Shown here piece after piece: positions 33,701 through 39,921 of a stretch of 40,744 nt of DNA. The notes below the pieces were generated by a model, which did not search any database, was not told the DNA's origin, and saw only the letters and a list, made by a program, of their open reading frames with translations. The translations under genes were made by a program, and so were the position numbers. Position 1 is the first letter of the stretch; each line of letters begins with the position of its first letter. Source of the DNA: a virus; IMG/VR virus record IMGVR_UViG_3300025769_000277, positions 1 to 40,744 of that record; one strand, written 5' to 3'.

Positions 33701-33729
33701 TATATATAAAATACGGTGGTCGTTAACAA
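33701..33729 (-). promoter_or_regulatory. Possible leftward late promoter
   Basis: Minus strand: TTGTTA (33729-33724), 17 bases, TATATA (33706-33701). Each hexamer matches the sigma70 consensus at four of six positions. It would transcribe the GC-rich block and then the terminase genes. It is weak and not unique in this AT-rich stretch. Confidence 0.3.
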
Positions 33730-34086
33730 CTCAGAGTGTCGGGAGACATCCATATACGCGCGCTAGACAGACATATTAATAATCTCTCTAGTAACCCCAT
33801 TGAGTCTCTTATTAAATCAAGTGTGTTGATCGCTGCCCATTAACTCCTGTTGGTTAAAAGTAAGCAAAGAAATACCACTAATAAAAGCATCAAGTTCCAT
33901 CGATATAAAAACACCTGCCTTAACAGTAGAGGTGTTACGATATTTTACTTCTTTAAAAAAAAAAAAAACAGTCAACCCAAAGGTACCCTCTGCAATTTTT
34001 TGCACAAAAATCCATTTTTGAGGCTAAAACCCCAATAACCCATCGATAAAACTTGATACATGCGTTTTTTTTTAATGCTAAACCAG

Positions 34087-34095
34087 TTATCCACA
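34087..34095 (+). other. Perfect DnaA box
   Basis: TTATCCACA, identical to the strongest E. coli DnaA box. It is next to a very AT-rich stretch (34100-34320) that could serve as a melting region. Only one perfect copy was noticed here, whereas most origins have several. Confidence 0.45.
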
Positions 34096-34108
34096 CACTA
34101 AAAACATC

Positions 34109-34124
34109 AATAAGTCAACTTATT
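34109..34124. promoter_or_regulatory. Inverted repeat upstream of the early promoter
   Basis: AATAAGT-CA-ACTTATT, a perfect 16-bp inverted repeat 25 bp upstream of the -35 box. It is a candidate binding site for the ribbon-helix-helix protein encoded downstream or for a host regulator. Confidence 0.45.
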
Positions 34125-34132
34125 TAATCTTT

Positions 34133-34150
34133 AACAACATTTTAGTTGTT
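34133..34150. promoter_or_regulatory. Inverted repeat touching the -35 box
   Basis: AACAAC, six bases, GTTGTT. The right arm overlaps the first two bases of the early -35 hexamer, so a protein bound here would affect promoter access. Confidence 0.45.
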
Positions 34151-34177
34151 GACTTTATAAATTAAAGTGATTATAGT
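34149..34177 (+). promoter_or_regulatory. Strong sigma70-like early promoter
   Basis: TTGACT (34149-34154), exactly 17 bases, TATAGT (34172-34177). Transcription would start near 34184, about 140 bases before the first gene. It drives the rightward unit and is flanked by two inverted repeats. Confidence 0.75.
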
Positions 34178-34323
34178 TAATCAAGAAAACAACCTAATGT
34201 TTTCAATGTCTTTATTTTTATAGCTTAACAAGGAGGTATTTATTTTTAATTGTTTTTAGTTTATCAATTTTATAGCCCCGTTGAAAAATGGTTATTTATT
34301 TTTACAAGAAAGAGGTTTTAATT

Positions 34324-34521
34324 ATGCGAGTTTCCAAGAGTTTTACGATTACACTAGATGAAAATGAACTAAATAAGTTAAATAAGTTTAAGAGTGAGAA
34401 TGAACACATCTCATTAGGACGAGTTTTTAAGCGATATTTAATGACTGAGATAGAGAAAGAGACGCCATTCGTCTTAGAAGATGACCAGGGAAAGATAAAT
34501 ACAGATTTTAGTTTGGACTAA
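34324..34521 (+). CDS. Ribbon-helix-helix (CopG/Arc-like) regulator
   Basis: 65 residues from ATG 34324, which has AAAGAGG eight bases upstream. The longer frame from 34288 lacks a site. The N-terminal strand RVSKSFTITLDENEL followed by two helices (NKLNKFKSENE, SLGRVFKRYLMTEI) is a ribbon-helix-helix layout. The acidic C-terminal tail (LEDDQGKINTDF) is longer than in minimal Arc-type proteins. As the first early gene, 150 bases after a promoter flanked by inverted repeats, autoregulation is the simplest hypothesis. Confidence 0.65.
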   Translation: MRVSKSFTITLDENELNKLNKFKSENEHISLGRVFKRYLMTEIEKETPFVLEDDQGKINTDFSLD

Positions 34522-34546
34522 CATATAAAAATGGGAGGTGTAAAAA

Positions 34547-34930
34547 ATGCACACAACAACAGATTTAGCAGATTTTGGATATAGAGAGTTAGTTATTGCT
34601 TCAAATATAATAAGAGCTCTAGCAGAAAAACCTAAGCCGGTAGATTTTGAGACTGAATCAGGTTTAAAAATAATGATGAACAAAGAAAGTGGGGAAGTTT
34701 TTTTAACTAACAGCTTTGATCAGGTTGCTATGATAAATAAAGATGGGGTTCTTGAGGCTGATTATAGTACGCCAAGTGAAGGTCGAGAGGGGTTTTTATA
34801 TGAATTAGTTTATGAAAACGATCTATCTGAATTTGATAGTGATGATTTAGAGTTCCTGATGGGTATAGCGAAGAGAAGAGATGATATTGATGCTCAGGAG
34901 CATATTAAGGGAGCTATGCAATGCAATTAA
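34547..34930 (+). CDS. Hypothetical acidic early protein (127 aa)
   Basis: ATG preceded by GGGAGGTG. 127 residues, acidic, with a helical N-terminus (FGYRELVIASNIIRALAEK), a beta-rich middle (GLKIMMNKESGEVFLTNS) and a C-terminal helix (DSDDLEFLMGIAKRRDDID). No family was recognised. Small acidic early phage proteins are often host-takeover or anti-defence factors, but nothing specific is visible. Confidence 0.6.
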   Translation: MHTTTDLADFGYRELVIASNIIRALAEKPKPVDFETESGLKIMMNKESGEVFLTNSFDQVAMINKDGVLEADYSTPSEGREGFLYELVYENDLSEFDSDDLEFLMGIAKRRDDIDAQEHIKGAMQCN

Positions 34931-35016
34931 GCTACAAAGGGACGACTAGAGGCTTAATGGAATATCTAGCTAATAAATTAAAGGAGGATATGCATGATAA
35001 GGATGTAAAGGTGTAA
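34921..35016 (+). CDS. Very small protein (31 aa)
   Basis: ATG 34921 overlaps the end of the previous gene by 10 bases. AAGGGAG lies seven bases upstream. The 31 residues begin MQLSYKGTTRGL and end in a charged helix (NKLKEDMHDKDVKV). The good ribosome site supports translation. The role is unknown. Confidence 0.45.
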   Translation: MQLSYKGTTRGLMEYLANKLKEDMHDKDVKV

Positions 35017-35051
35017 CTTAATTAATTGAATCATATAAGAGGGGTGTAATT

Positions 35052-35153
35052 ATGGTTAAAGAGCTAATTAGTTTATTTATTCAGGAGTCAGACGAGTTGA
35101 AAGCTATGGAGTATCTGAGAATTATTGAGCGTCACTTAGATAATAAGAAATGA
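35052..35153 (+). CDS. Very small helical protein (33 aa)
   Basis: ATG 35052 after GAGGGGTG. 33 residues, helical (ELISLFIQESDELKAMEYL, then RIIERHLDNKK). It ends with an ATGA overlap into the next gene. Tight packing supports it. No family was recognised. Confidence 0.45.
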   Translation: MVKELISLFIQESDELKAMEYLRIIERHLDNKK

Positions 35154-35293
35154 TATTCATAGCAGTAAGTATATGTACGTTGAGTTTTTCTATCGCCTGT
35201 TATCAAGTATGGAGAGAGAGTAGGGAGGCTGAAAAGTTATATCGTAGGTTCAGGAAGTCTATTACAGACAAGATAGGAGTAGATACCAAATGA
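35150..35293 (+). CDS. Small membrane-anchored protein (47 aa)
   Basis: 47 residues with an N-terminal hydrophobic helix (MIFIAVSICTLSFSIACY) followed by a strongly charged helix (WRESREAEKLYRRFRKS). It looks like a single-pass inner-membrane protein. ATGA overlaps on both sides. The two Cys in the hydrophobic segment do not form a clear lipobox. Function unknown; membrane-targeted early proteins can act in superinfection exclusion. Confidence 0.5.
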   Translation: MIFIAVSICTLSFSIACYQVWRESREAEKLYRRFRKSITDKIGVDTK

Positions 35294-35532
35294 AAAAACA
35301 AGATTTTCTTAAATTATGGGACAAACTTACCGAAAGTGTTGAGAATCTGACACGGGTAGCAGATACTAACCGGCGATTATTGGCTGGAATATCAAAGTTG
35401 CTGCTAGAAAAAGAGGTTGTGTCACATGATGATATTAAAAAACTAGAGAATGACATTTCTAGTATTCTTGGGCAGAAGTACCCTAAAAAAAGCAAGAAAA
35501 AAACTAATAAGGAAACAAAAATAAGTACTTGA
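35290..35532 (+). CDS. Small coiled-coil protein with basic tail (80 aa)
   Basis: 80 residues, almost all helical (FLKLWDKLTESVENLTRVAD, ISKLLLEKEVVSHDDIKKLE) with a Lys-rich C-terminus (KKSKKKTNKETK). No family was recognised. The promoter of the next gene overlaps its last codons. Confidence 0.5.
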   Translation: MKKQDFLKLWDKLTESVENLTRVADTNRRLLAGISKLLLEKEVVSHDDIKKLENDISSILGQKYPKKSKKKTNKETKIST

Positions 35533-35558
35533 CGGGTACTTATCGAGTACTATACAAT
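35525..35558 (+). promoter_or_regulatory. Second early promoter with three GTACT repeats at 11-bp spacing
   Basis: TTGACG (35529-35534), with TATACA (35551-35556, spacer 16) or TACAAT (35553-35558, spacer 18) as the -10. GTACT occurs at 35525, 35536 and 35547, exactly 11 bp apart, so all copies face one side of the helix. The first is part of the palindrome AAGTACTT. The arrangement suggests an operator for an oligomeric protein covering the promoter. Confidence 0.65.
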
Positions 35559-35588
35559 GTATATAACAAATAGGAGGTGAATATACAA

Positions 35589-36032
35589 ATGGACATAAAC
35601 GAAAATGGAATTAACATAAACGAGATTGCGAGAGGGGCGGCTAAGGTTAATCAGATGATGAATAAATTGTTATCTGATCGTTTGGAATTAACTAATAGGA
35701 TATCAAATATAAAAAAAGATATGATAGAGCCACTTAATGATGTTATTAGTCAGATAGACTCAGAGGTTTATAATTTAATGACTAAAATGGATATAGATAA
35801 GCATAAAGCTAATGGGTATGGCGCTTACATGAGTAATCAGACAGTTATAAAGGTAGTAGACAAGAGAAGAGCACTGGATTTCGTTTCTCGTAATCCACAG
35901 ATTTTGAAGAGTGATATATTTAAAAACTCTGAGATTAATAAACTTATAAAAGAAGGGATTGTGCCTGATCCCTTAACAGATGGGATAGACTGCAATGATT
36001 CATATAAGAAGGTTACGTATAGACGGTCGTAG
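35589..36032 (+). CDS. Hypothetical helical protein, possibly Gam-like (147 aa)
   Basis: The start is ATG 35589 with AGGAGG 11 bases upstream; the GTG at 35577 lies within that ribosome site. A long N-terminal coiled coil (about 10-65) is followed by a compact C-terminal domain with KVVDKRRALDFVSRNP, KNSEINKLIKEGIVPD and KKVTYRRS. This long antiparallel-helix plus small-domain layout resembles host-nuclease-inhibitor Gam and related phage proteins, which bind DNA ends. The similarity is general, so the call is tentative. Confidence 0.5.
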   Translation: MDINENGININEIARGAAKVNQMMNKLLSDRLELTNRISNIKKDMIEPLNDVISQIDSEVYNLMTKMDIDKHKANGYGAYMSNQTVIKVVDKRRALDFVSRNPQILKSDIFKNSEINKLIKEGIVPDPLTDGIDCNDSYKKVTYRRS

Positions 36033-36123
36033 ATACAAGTGCGGTGAGATTAAGATATATAGACGTCCAATAAATGTGGAAAGAGAAGGTTTCTTTAAAA
36101 TGATAGGGAGAATTTTTTTATGA
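35995..36123 (+). CDS. Possible small basic protein (42 aa)
   Basis: An open frame from ATG 35995 overlapping the end of the previous gene by 38 bases. 42 residues, strongly basic (IRRLRIDGRRYKCGEIKIYRRP). Only a weak GGGA lies upstream. It fills part of an otherwise empty 170-bp gap; the remaining 80 bases (36124-36203) hold nothing clear besides the next ribosome site AAAGGATAA. It could be real or spurious. Confidence 0.3.
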   Translation: MIHIRRLRIDGRRYKCGEIKIYRRPINVEREGFFKMIGRIFL

Positions 36124-36203
36124 GCAGATAGATTATTGGCCTAGTCGACGGCGACGGTGAATGAATTATATTTATTTCAATCAAATACTAAAAGGATAAA
36201 AAA

Positions 36204-36908
36204 ATGACACAAGAATTAGAAAAAAAAGAGACATCATTAACGACACCGGATTACTTGAAAAAATATCAGGGTGACGGGGCAGATGATATATCATCGAGCC
36301 TGATTGAGAAGTCATTTTTGCAGATGGCTCATGACAGCGATAAAGAAGGGGTATCACTTGGGGATTGGTATGATTCAGCAACAGGAGAATCGTTTGGACC
36401 AAGTGTGGTTGTAACGGTATGTAAGATTAGTCAAAACTGGCGCAAATTCGATTCGGACTTTAAGCTAGTGACACAATCACAAGATGGGGTAACCTGGGAC
36501 AACGGGGATAGTTTATCAGAGGATGATAAATGGAAGTGCGCATTCTTAGATTTCTTCGTTATCTTAAACGATAATCCAAGTGGGCTACCTTTCATTATCT
36601 CATTTAAAGGGACTAGCTTTAGAACGGGGAAGAAGTTCACAACATCAATTGCAAAGTTTACAAAGGGTAATGGTGAGCCAATGTATGCTAGAAACTACAC
36701 TTTGTATACAGAAGAGGCAAAGAAGGGAAGTAAGACATATTCAGTAGCAAGATATAAGTTAAACTCAGGATTCAATAGCGAAGATATAGTTGTATCAGCA
36801 TCTAAAGTAAGGGGCATGGTGATGAATATTGTACCAACAATTACAGAGGATAACCCAGAGCCACAGGATGATAAAGAATATAATTTTGAAGACGCGGAAT
36901 TAGATTAA
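36204..36908 (+). CDS. Putative single-stranded-DNA-binding-type protein
   Basis: 234 residues. The core (about 30-200) is rich in beta-strand patterns (FGPSVVVTVCKI, KCAFLDFFVILND, LPFIISFKGTSFR, YARNYTLYTEE), as in OB-fold proteins. The C-terminal 25 residues are very acidic (EDNPEPQDDKEYNFEDAELD), like the protein-docking tail of phage SSB proteins. It precedes a small ribbon-helix-helix gene and an SF2 helicase. Phages with VRR-NUC and SNF2-type helicases often carry an SSB gene of this size nearby. The family could not be confirmed. Confidence 0.55.
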   Translation: MTQELEKKETSLTTPDYLKKYQGDGADDISSSLIEKSFLQMAHDSDKEGVSLGDWYDSATGESFGPSVVVTVCKISQNWRKFDSDFKLVTQSQDGVTWDNGDSLSEDDKWKCAFLDFFVILNDNPSGLPFIISFKGTSFRTGKKFTTSIAKFTKGNGEPMYARNYTLYTEEAKKGSKTYSVARYKLNSGFNSEDIVVSASKVRGMVMNIVPTITEDNPEPQDDKEYNFEDAELD

Positions 36909-36920
36909 TGGGAGCGTAAA

Positions 36921-37139
36921 TTGAAAAATAAAAAATTAGATACAAATAAAATAGTACACCTGTCATTCACCCAGGAAGACCATGAGAAGTTGAAAGAAAA
37001 GGCTAAGTCGTATGATATGCCTATGGCTACATATTCAAAGATGGTTGTATTAGAGAATATAAACCAGGAGCCTGTTATTCAGGAGGTTGAGGAAGATGTG
37101 TATTTCCGAAAGCCAAGAACTGTTAAGCGACAAAGATGA
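36921..37139 (+). CDS. Ribbon-helix-helix-like small protein (72 aa)
   Basis: TTG start at 36921 with GGGAG upstream. 72 residues. The segment KIVHLSFTQEDHEKLKEKAK followed by SYDMPMATYSKMVVLENI has a ribbon-helix-helix pattern. The tail is acidic, then basic (VEEDVYFRKPRTVKRQR). ATGA overlap with the helicase gene suggests coupled expression. It is the third such small protein in the genome. Confidence 0.55.
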   Translation: MKNKKLDTNKIVHLSFTQEDHEKLKEKAKSYDMPMATYSKMVVLENINQEPVIQEVEEDVYFRKPRTVKRQR

Positions 37140-38725
37140 AACTTAGAAGTAAAGATAGCAAGATTTTCTTAGACTGCCCTTATGAGAGACGGGACATACC
37201 AGCTTCTCTAAAGGGCAGATGGAATAGAAGATATAAATCTTGGATGTTTGAGCCGTCTATAGTGGTGTATAACCAGATACTAGAGACGGTGAAGGATGAG
37301 GGGATTGATATAGAGGTGTGCCCCAAAGTTTCAGAGTATTTCGCAAATAAAAATCGAGCAATAAAAAACTTCAAGTTAAACAAAGAGTTCAAAACTAAGC
37401 AGTTTAAACATCAAGAGCATATAACTGCCCTTATAGTTAAAAGACAGAAATGCTTTATATTCGCTGGAGTAGGAACAGGGAAGAGCAAGGCAGCTATTGA
37501 CGCAGCTACCTTGCTATGGGACATGGGACGAGTAAAGAAGGTCTTAATTGTATCACCTGCATCTATAATGTGGAACTTTGCGAACGAGATAAAGGTACAC
37601 TCAGACTTTGATAGCACTATAATTTATGGGTCTATCACAAAAAGAAAAGATCTAATAAGCAACTCAACAACACTTTTTGATATTGTTAATTATGAGGTAC
37701 TAGGGAAGTTGAGTCAGGATATCTTAAAAAAAGGATATGATATGGTAGTTTTTGACGAGGTTCACTATTGTAAAAGTAGAACGTCAAATAGATCTAAGGA
37801 TGCATATAATGCAACGCAAGGGATAAACATCAAGGTTGGTTTAACCGGAACAATAATAAGTAATAATTATGAAGATTTATTCATGCCGTATAAGGTAGTA
37901 GACCAGTCAATATTCGGGCCTCACTTTACAAGGTTTAAGGAGAGGTACATCATAACTGAGCCAATGTTTAACCAGGTTATAGGGTATAAGAAACAAAATG
38001 AGCTCAAGAGGTTGGTGGCTAGTAACTCTATAAAATTTGACATAAGGGACGTAATAGATAACCTCCCAGATGAGCAGGTTATAATTAAAGATATAGTATT
38101 AAGTAATAAATCCAAGAAGCTTTACAGCCAGATGAAAGACGAGATGATTGTTGGGGTAGATAGTGGTCAGGTCGTTGCTCAAAATGTACTAGAGAGATTA
38201 CTTAGGTTATCTCAAATAACTTCAGGGTATTTAGTGGATAAGGATAGCGATACGGTTGAGTATGTAGGGACTGAGAAGCTGGATGTTTTAAAAGAAACTT
38301 TGAGTCAGATAACAGATAAGGTTTTGATATTTTGCAGATTCACAAGGAGTATAGATAGGGTCGCAGAGCTTTGTGAAAAGATGAATCTTGGTTACCATAT
38401 TTATGATGGAAGAACTAAGGATAAGGAAGTTTATCTGAAGTTTAATAATGATGATTCACGTGTATTTATTGCGCAGATACAAAAATCAGAGGGATACAGC
38501 CTACCTAACGCTAGGTATTGTATATTTTATGAGTTAGATTACTCTAGAAAAAATCACATCCAGAGTAAAGGCCGGATATTGAGGGCTACCGGAAGTAAGC
38601 ACGATTGTATTTTTTACATTTACTTACTTGCTAAAAATACAGTTGATAAGGCGATTTATGGGTCGTTGAAGAAGAAAGATTTTACAAGTAGAGAAGCATT
38701 GGCGTTTGTCAAGGGAGCAGAATAA
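37136..38725 (+). CDS. SF2 DNA helicase/translocase (SNF2-like)
   Basis: 529 residues. The first 85 are a small HARP-like domain (CPYERRDIPASLKGRW, RRYKSWMFEP). Helicase motifs follow: a Q-like HQEH (92-95), Walker A GVGTGKS (111-117), LIVSPASIMWNF (137-148), DEVH (207-210), GLTGTII (about 235-241), then the second RecA domain with LIFCRFTRS, YDGRTKD, QIQKSEGYSLPNA and motif VI QSKGRILRATGS. These identify an SNF2-type translocase, which remodels forks or protein-DNA complexes. The N-terminal domain recalls SMARCAL1-type annealing helicases. Likely part of the replication/recombination module. Confidence 0.9.
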   Translation: MKLRSKDSKIFLDCPYERRDIPASLKGRWNRRYKSWMFEPSIVVYNQILETVKDEGIDIEVCPKVSEYFANKNRAIKNFKLNKEFKTKQFKHQEHITALIVKRQKCFIFAGVGTGKSKAAIDAATLLWDMGRVKKVLIVSPASIMWNFANEIKVHSDFDSTIIYGSITKRKDLISNSTTLFDIVNYEVLGKLSQDILKKGYDMVVFDEVHYCKSRTSNRSKDAYNATQGINIKVGLTGTIISNNYEDLFMPYKVVDQSIFGPHFTRFKERYIITEPMFNQVIGYKKQNELKRLVASNSIKFDIRDVIDNLPDEQVIIKDIVLSNKSKKLYSQMKDEMIVGVDSGQVVAQNVLERLLRLSQITSGYLVDKDSDTVEYVGTEKLDVLKETLSQITDKVLIFCRFTRSIDRVAELCEKMNLGYHIYDGRTKDKEVYLKFNNDDSRVFIAQIQKSEGYSLPNARYCIFYELDYSRKNHIQSKGRILRATGSKHDCIFYIYLLAKNTVDKAIYGSLKKKDFTSREALAFVKGAE

Positions 38726-39054
38726 TGATAGAGATCTTAACTATATTAGGAGTTGTCGGAATGATTCACTTTTATATGGAGATACAAAGGAAAGGGAAAG
38801 AATATATATCTGATTTTAAAGATAGAGGGAATTTCCTTATTGAGGAAATGTCTATAAGCAATAAGACTGAAATATATAAAACTAAGTTAAAGATAGTTGG
38901 TTACTGTAGAAAAATAGAGTATATAGAATCTACTCTTAAATCAATAAAAGATGATTTAGACCTTATAGATTTAAGAATTAACGGAATAGAGAACATAGAA
39001 AAACCCATAGAGTTCAAGCATTTATTCAAAGATTCGGTTCATGCTGAGGAATGA
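38725..39054 (+). CDS. Membrane-anchored coiled-coil protein (109 aa)
   Basis: TAATG overlap with the helicase stop. 109 residues with an N-terminal hydrophobic helix (EILTILGVVGMIHFYMEI), a charged region, and a second helix (CRKIEYIESTLKSIKDDLDL). It probably sits in the inner membrane with a coiled coil in the cytoplasm. No family was recognised. Confidence 0.5.
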   Translation: MIEILTILGVVGMIHFYMEIQRKGKEYISDFKDRGNFLIEEMSISNKTEIYKTKLKIVGYCRKIEYIESTLKSIKDDLDLIDLRINGIENIEKPIEFKHLFKDSVHAEE

Positions 39055-39069
39055 TAGAGGAGTAGAAAA

Positions 39070-39261
39070 ATGAGAGTACAACTATCAGATAAGTACCATT
39101 TCGAGAGATGCCCATTTTGTGGCAATGATGACAATTTTTCTATATTAGAAGGTGACTACGGTACATCACAGGTAGAGTGTGCAGACTGTAATGCCAGGGG
39201 GCCAGAGGAGGTTGATGATTATCACGGTTTAATTATACAAGCATGGAACGAAAGAGGTTGA
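39070..39261 (+). CDS. Lar-like restriction-alleviation zinc protein
   Basis: 63 residues. Zinc Cys pairs C14-x2-C17 and C37-x2-C40, the motif CPFCGND, then VECADC-x-ARGPEEV and the C-terminal IIQAWNERG are the Lar family pattern. Rac-prophage Lar relieves type I restriction by modulating modification, though many phage homologues are untested. It has GAGGAG upstream. The TGGAACGAAAGAGGTTGA at its end is repeated at the ends of the two following array genes, so the three form a unit that has been duplicated or recombined together. Confidence 0.8.
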   Translation: MRVQLSDKYHFERCPFCGNDDNFSILEGDYGTSQVECADCNARGPEEVDDYHGLIIQAWNERG

Positions 39262-39264
39262 AAA

Positions 39265-39918
39265 ATGAAGTACAAATTGACAGAAGATACAAGAGAGTTA
39301 GAGCCAGGGGTTATTGTATACAGAATAGAAGCTTTGAAAGATTTTAAAACTATTGGAGGAGATGTGAAAAAAGGAGATAAGGGAGGCTGGATTGCTTCTG
39401 AAGAAAACCTATCACAGTTAGGGGCATGCTGGCTTTTTGATGAGTCTGTTGGTTATGAGAACTCAAGACGCAGTGAGGATTCAATCGCTAAAGGTAACAG
39501 TAAGCAATACGGTAATAGCAGGCAATCCGGTAATAGCCAGCAATTCGGAGATAGCCAGCAATACGATAATAGCCAGCAATTCGGTTATAGCTGGCAATAC
39601 GGGAATAGCAGACAATATGGTTATAGCAGGCAACACGGTTATAGCGAGCAGTTCGGTAACAGCAAGCAATCCGGTAACAGCAAGCAATCCGGTAACAGCA
39701 AGCAATCCGGTAACAGCAAGCAATCCGGTAACAGCAAGCAATCCGGTAACAGTAAGCAATCCGGTTATAGTAGGCAATACGGAGATAGCAGGCAATCCGG
39801 AGATAGCAAGCAATTCGGGGATAGCAGACAATTCGGTTATAGCTGGCAATTCAGTGATAGCAAGCAATCTGGTGATATCAGGTTATTGAACAAATTAAAA
39901 TGGAACGAGAGAGGTTGA
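39265..39918 (+). CDS. Hexapeptide-array protein, short copy (217 aa)
   Basis: 217 residues. Residues 1-76 are a compact domain (MKYKLTEDTRELEPGVIVYR, then EALKDFKTIGGDVKKGDKGG, a W and ENLSQLG). Residues 77-202 are 21 hexapeptides G-N/D-S-x-Q-Y/S/F, then GDIRLLNKLKWNERG. In relatives I recall, this N-terminal domain leads into repeats of the G-N-A-x-V-Y type, predicted as a left-handed beta helix. Here Ala is Ser and the Val position is Gln throughout. Six consecutive units read GNSKQS. The N-terminus is nearly identical to that of the next gene, so they are recent duplicates. Function unknown; an assembled fibre or solenoid is likely. Confidence 0.8.
   Translation: MKYKLTEDTRELEPGVIVYRIEALKDFKTIGGDVKKGDKGGWIASEENLSQLGACWLFDESVGYENSRRSEDSIAKGNSKQYGNSRQSGNSQQFGDSQQYDNSQQFGYSWQYGNSRQYGYSRQHGYSEQFGNSKQSGNSKQSGNSKQSGNSKQSGNSKQSGNSKQSGYSRQYGDSRQSGDSKQFGDSRQFGYSWQFSDSKQSGDIRLLNKLKWNERG
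39493..39870 (+). repeat. 18-bp tandem array of the short copy (21 units)
   Basis: 378 bp, exactly 21 units. Five consecutive units starting near 39655 are base-identical (GGTAACAGCAAGCAATCC), and the sixth differs by one base, showing very recent amplification. Confidence 0.95.
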
Positions 39919-39921
39919 GAA

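Larger units (their letters stand above)
33527..34323. other. Divergent gene-free control region
   Basis: The only long gap without a gene, between the divergent late and early units. From left to right it holds a GC-rich block (33561-33617), a 13-bp palindrome (33665-33677), a possible leftward promoter (33701-33729), a hairpin AACACCT/AGGTGTT at 33910-33936 followed on the minus strand by a T run, a run of 14 A (33955-33968), a run of 9 T (34065-34073), a DnaA box (34087-34095), two inverted repeats and the rightward early promoter. AAGGAGG at about 34230-34236 has no convincing start codon after it. Origin and packaging functions are both plausible here. Confidence 0.8.

Noticed and set aside
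33910-33936. Minus-strand terminator (AACACCT hairpin followed by T run)
   Set aside because: The stem is only seven AT-rich base pairs with a 13-base loop, and no gene is known to be transcribed leftward into it. It is mentioned only in the control-region entry.
34250-34324. Leader peptide from TTG 34250
   Set aside because: The ribosome site AGGAGG is 13 bases away and the 24-codon frame is featureless.
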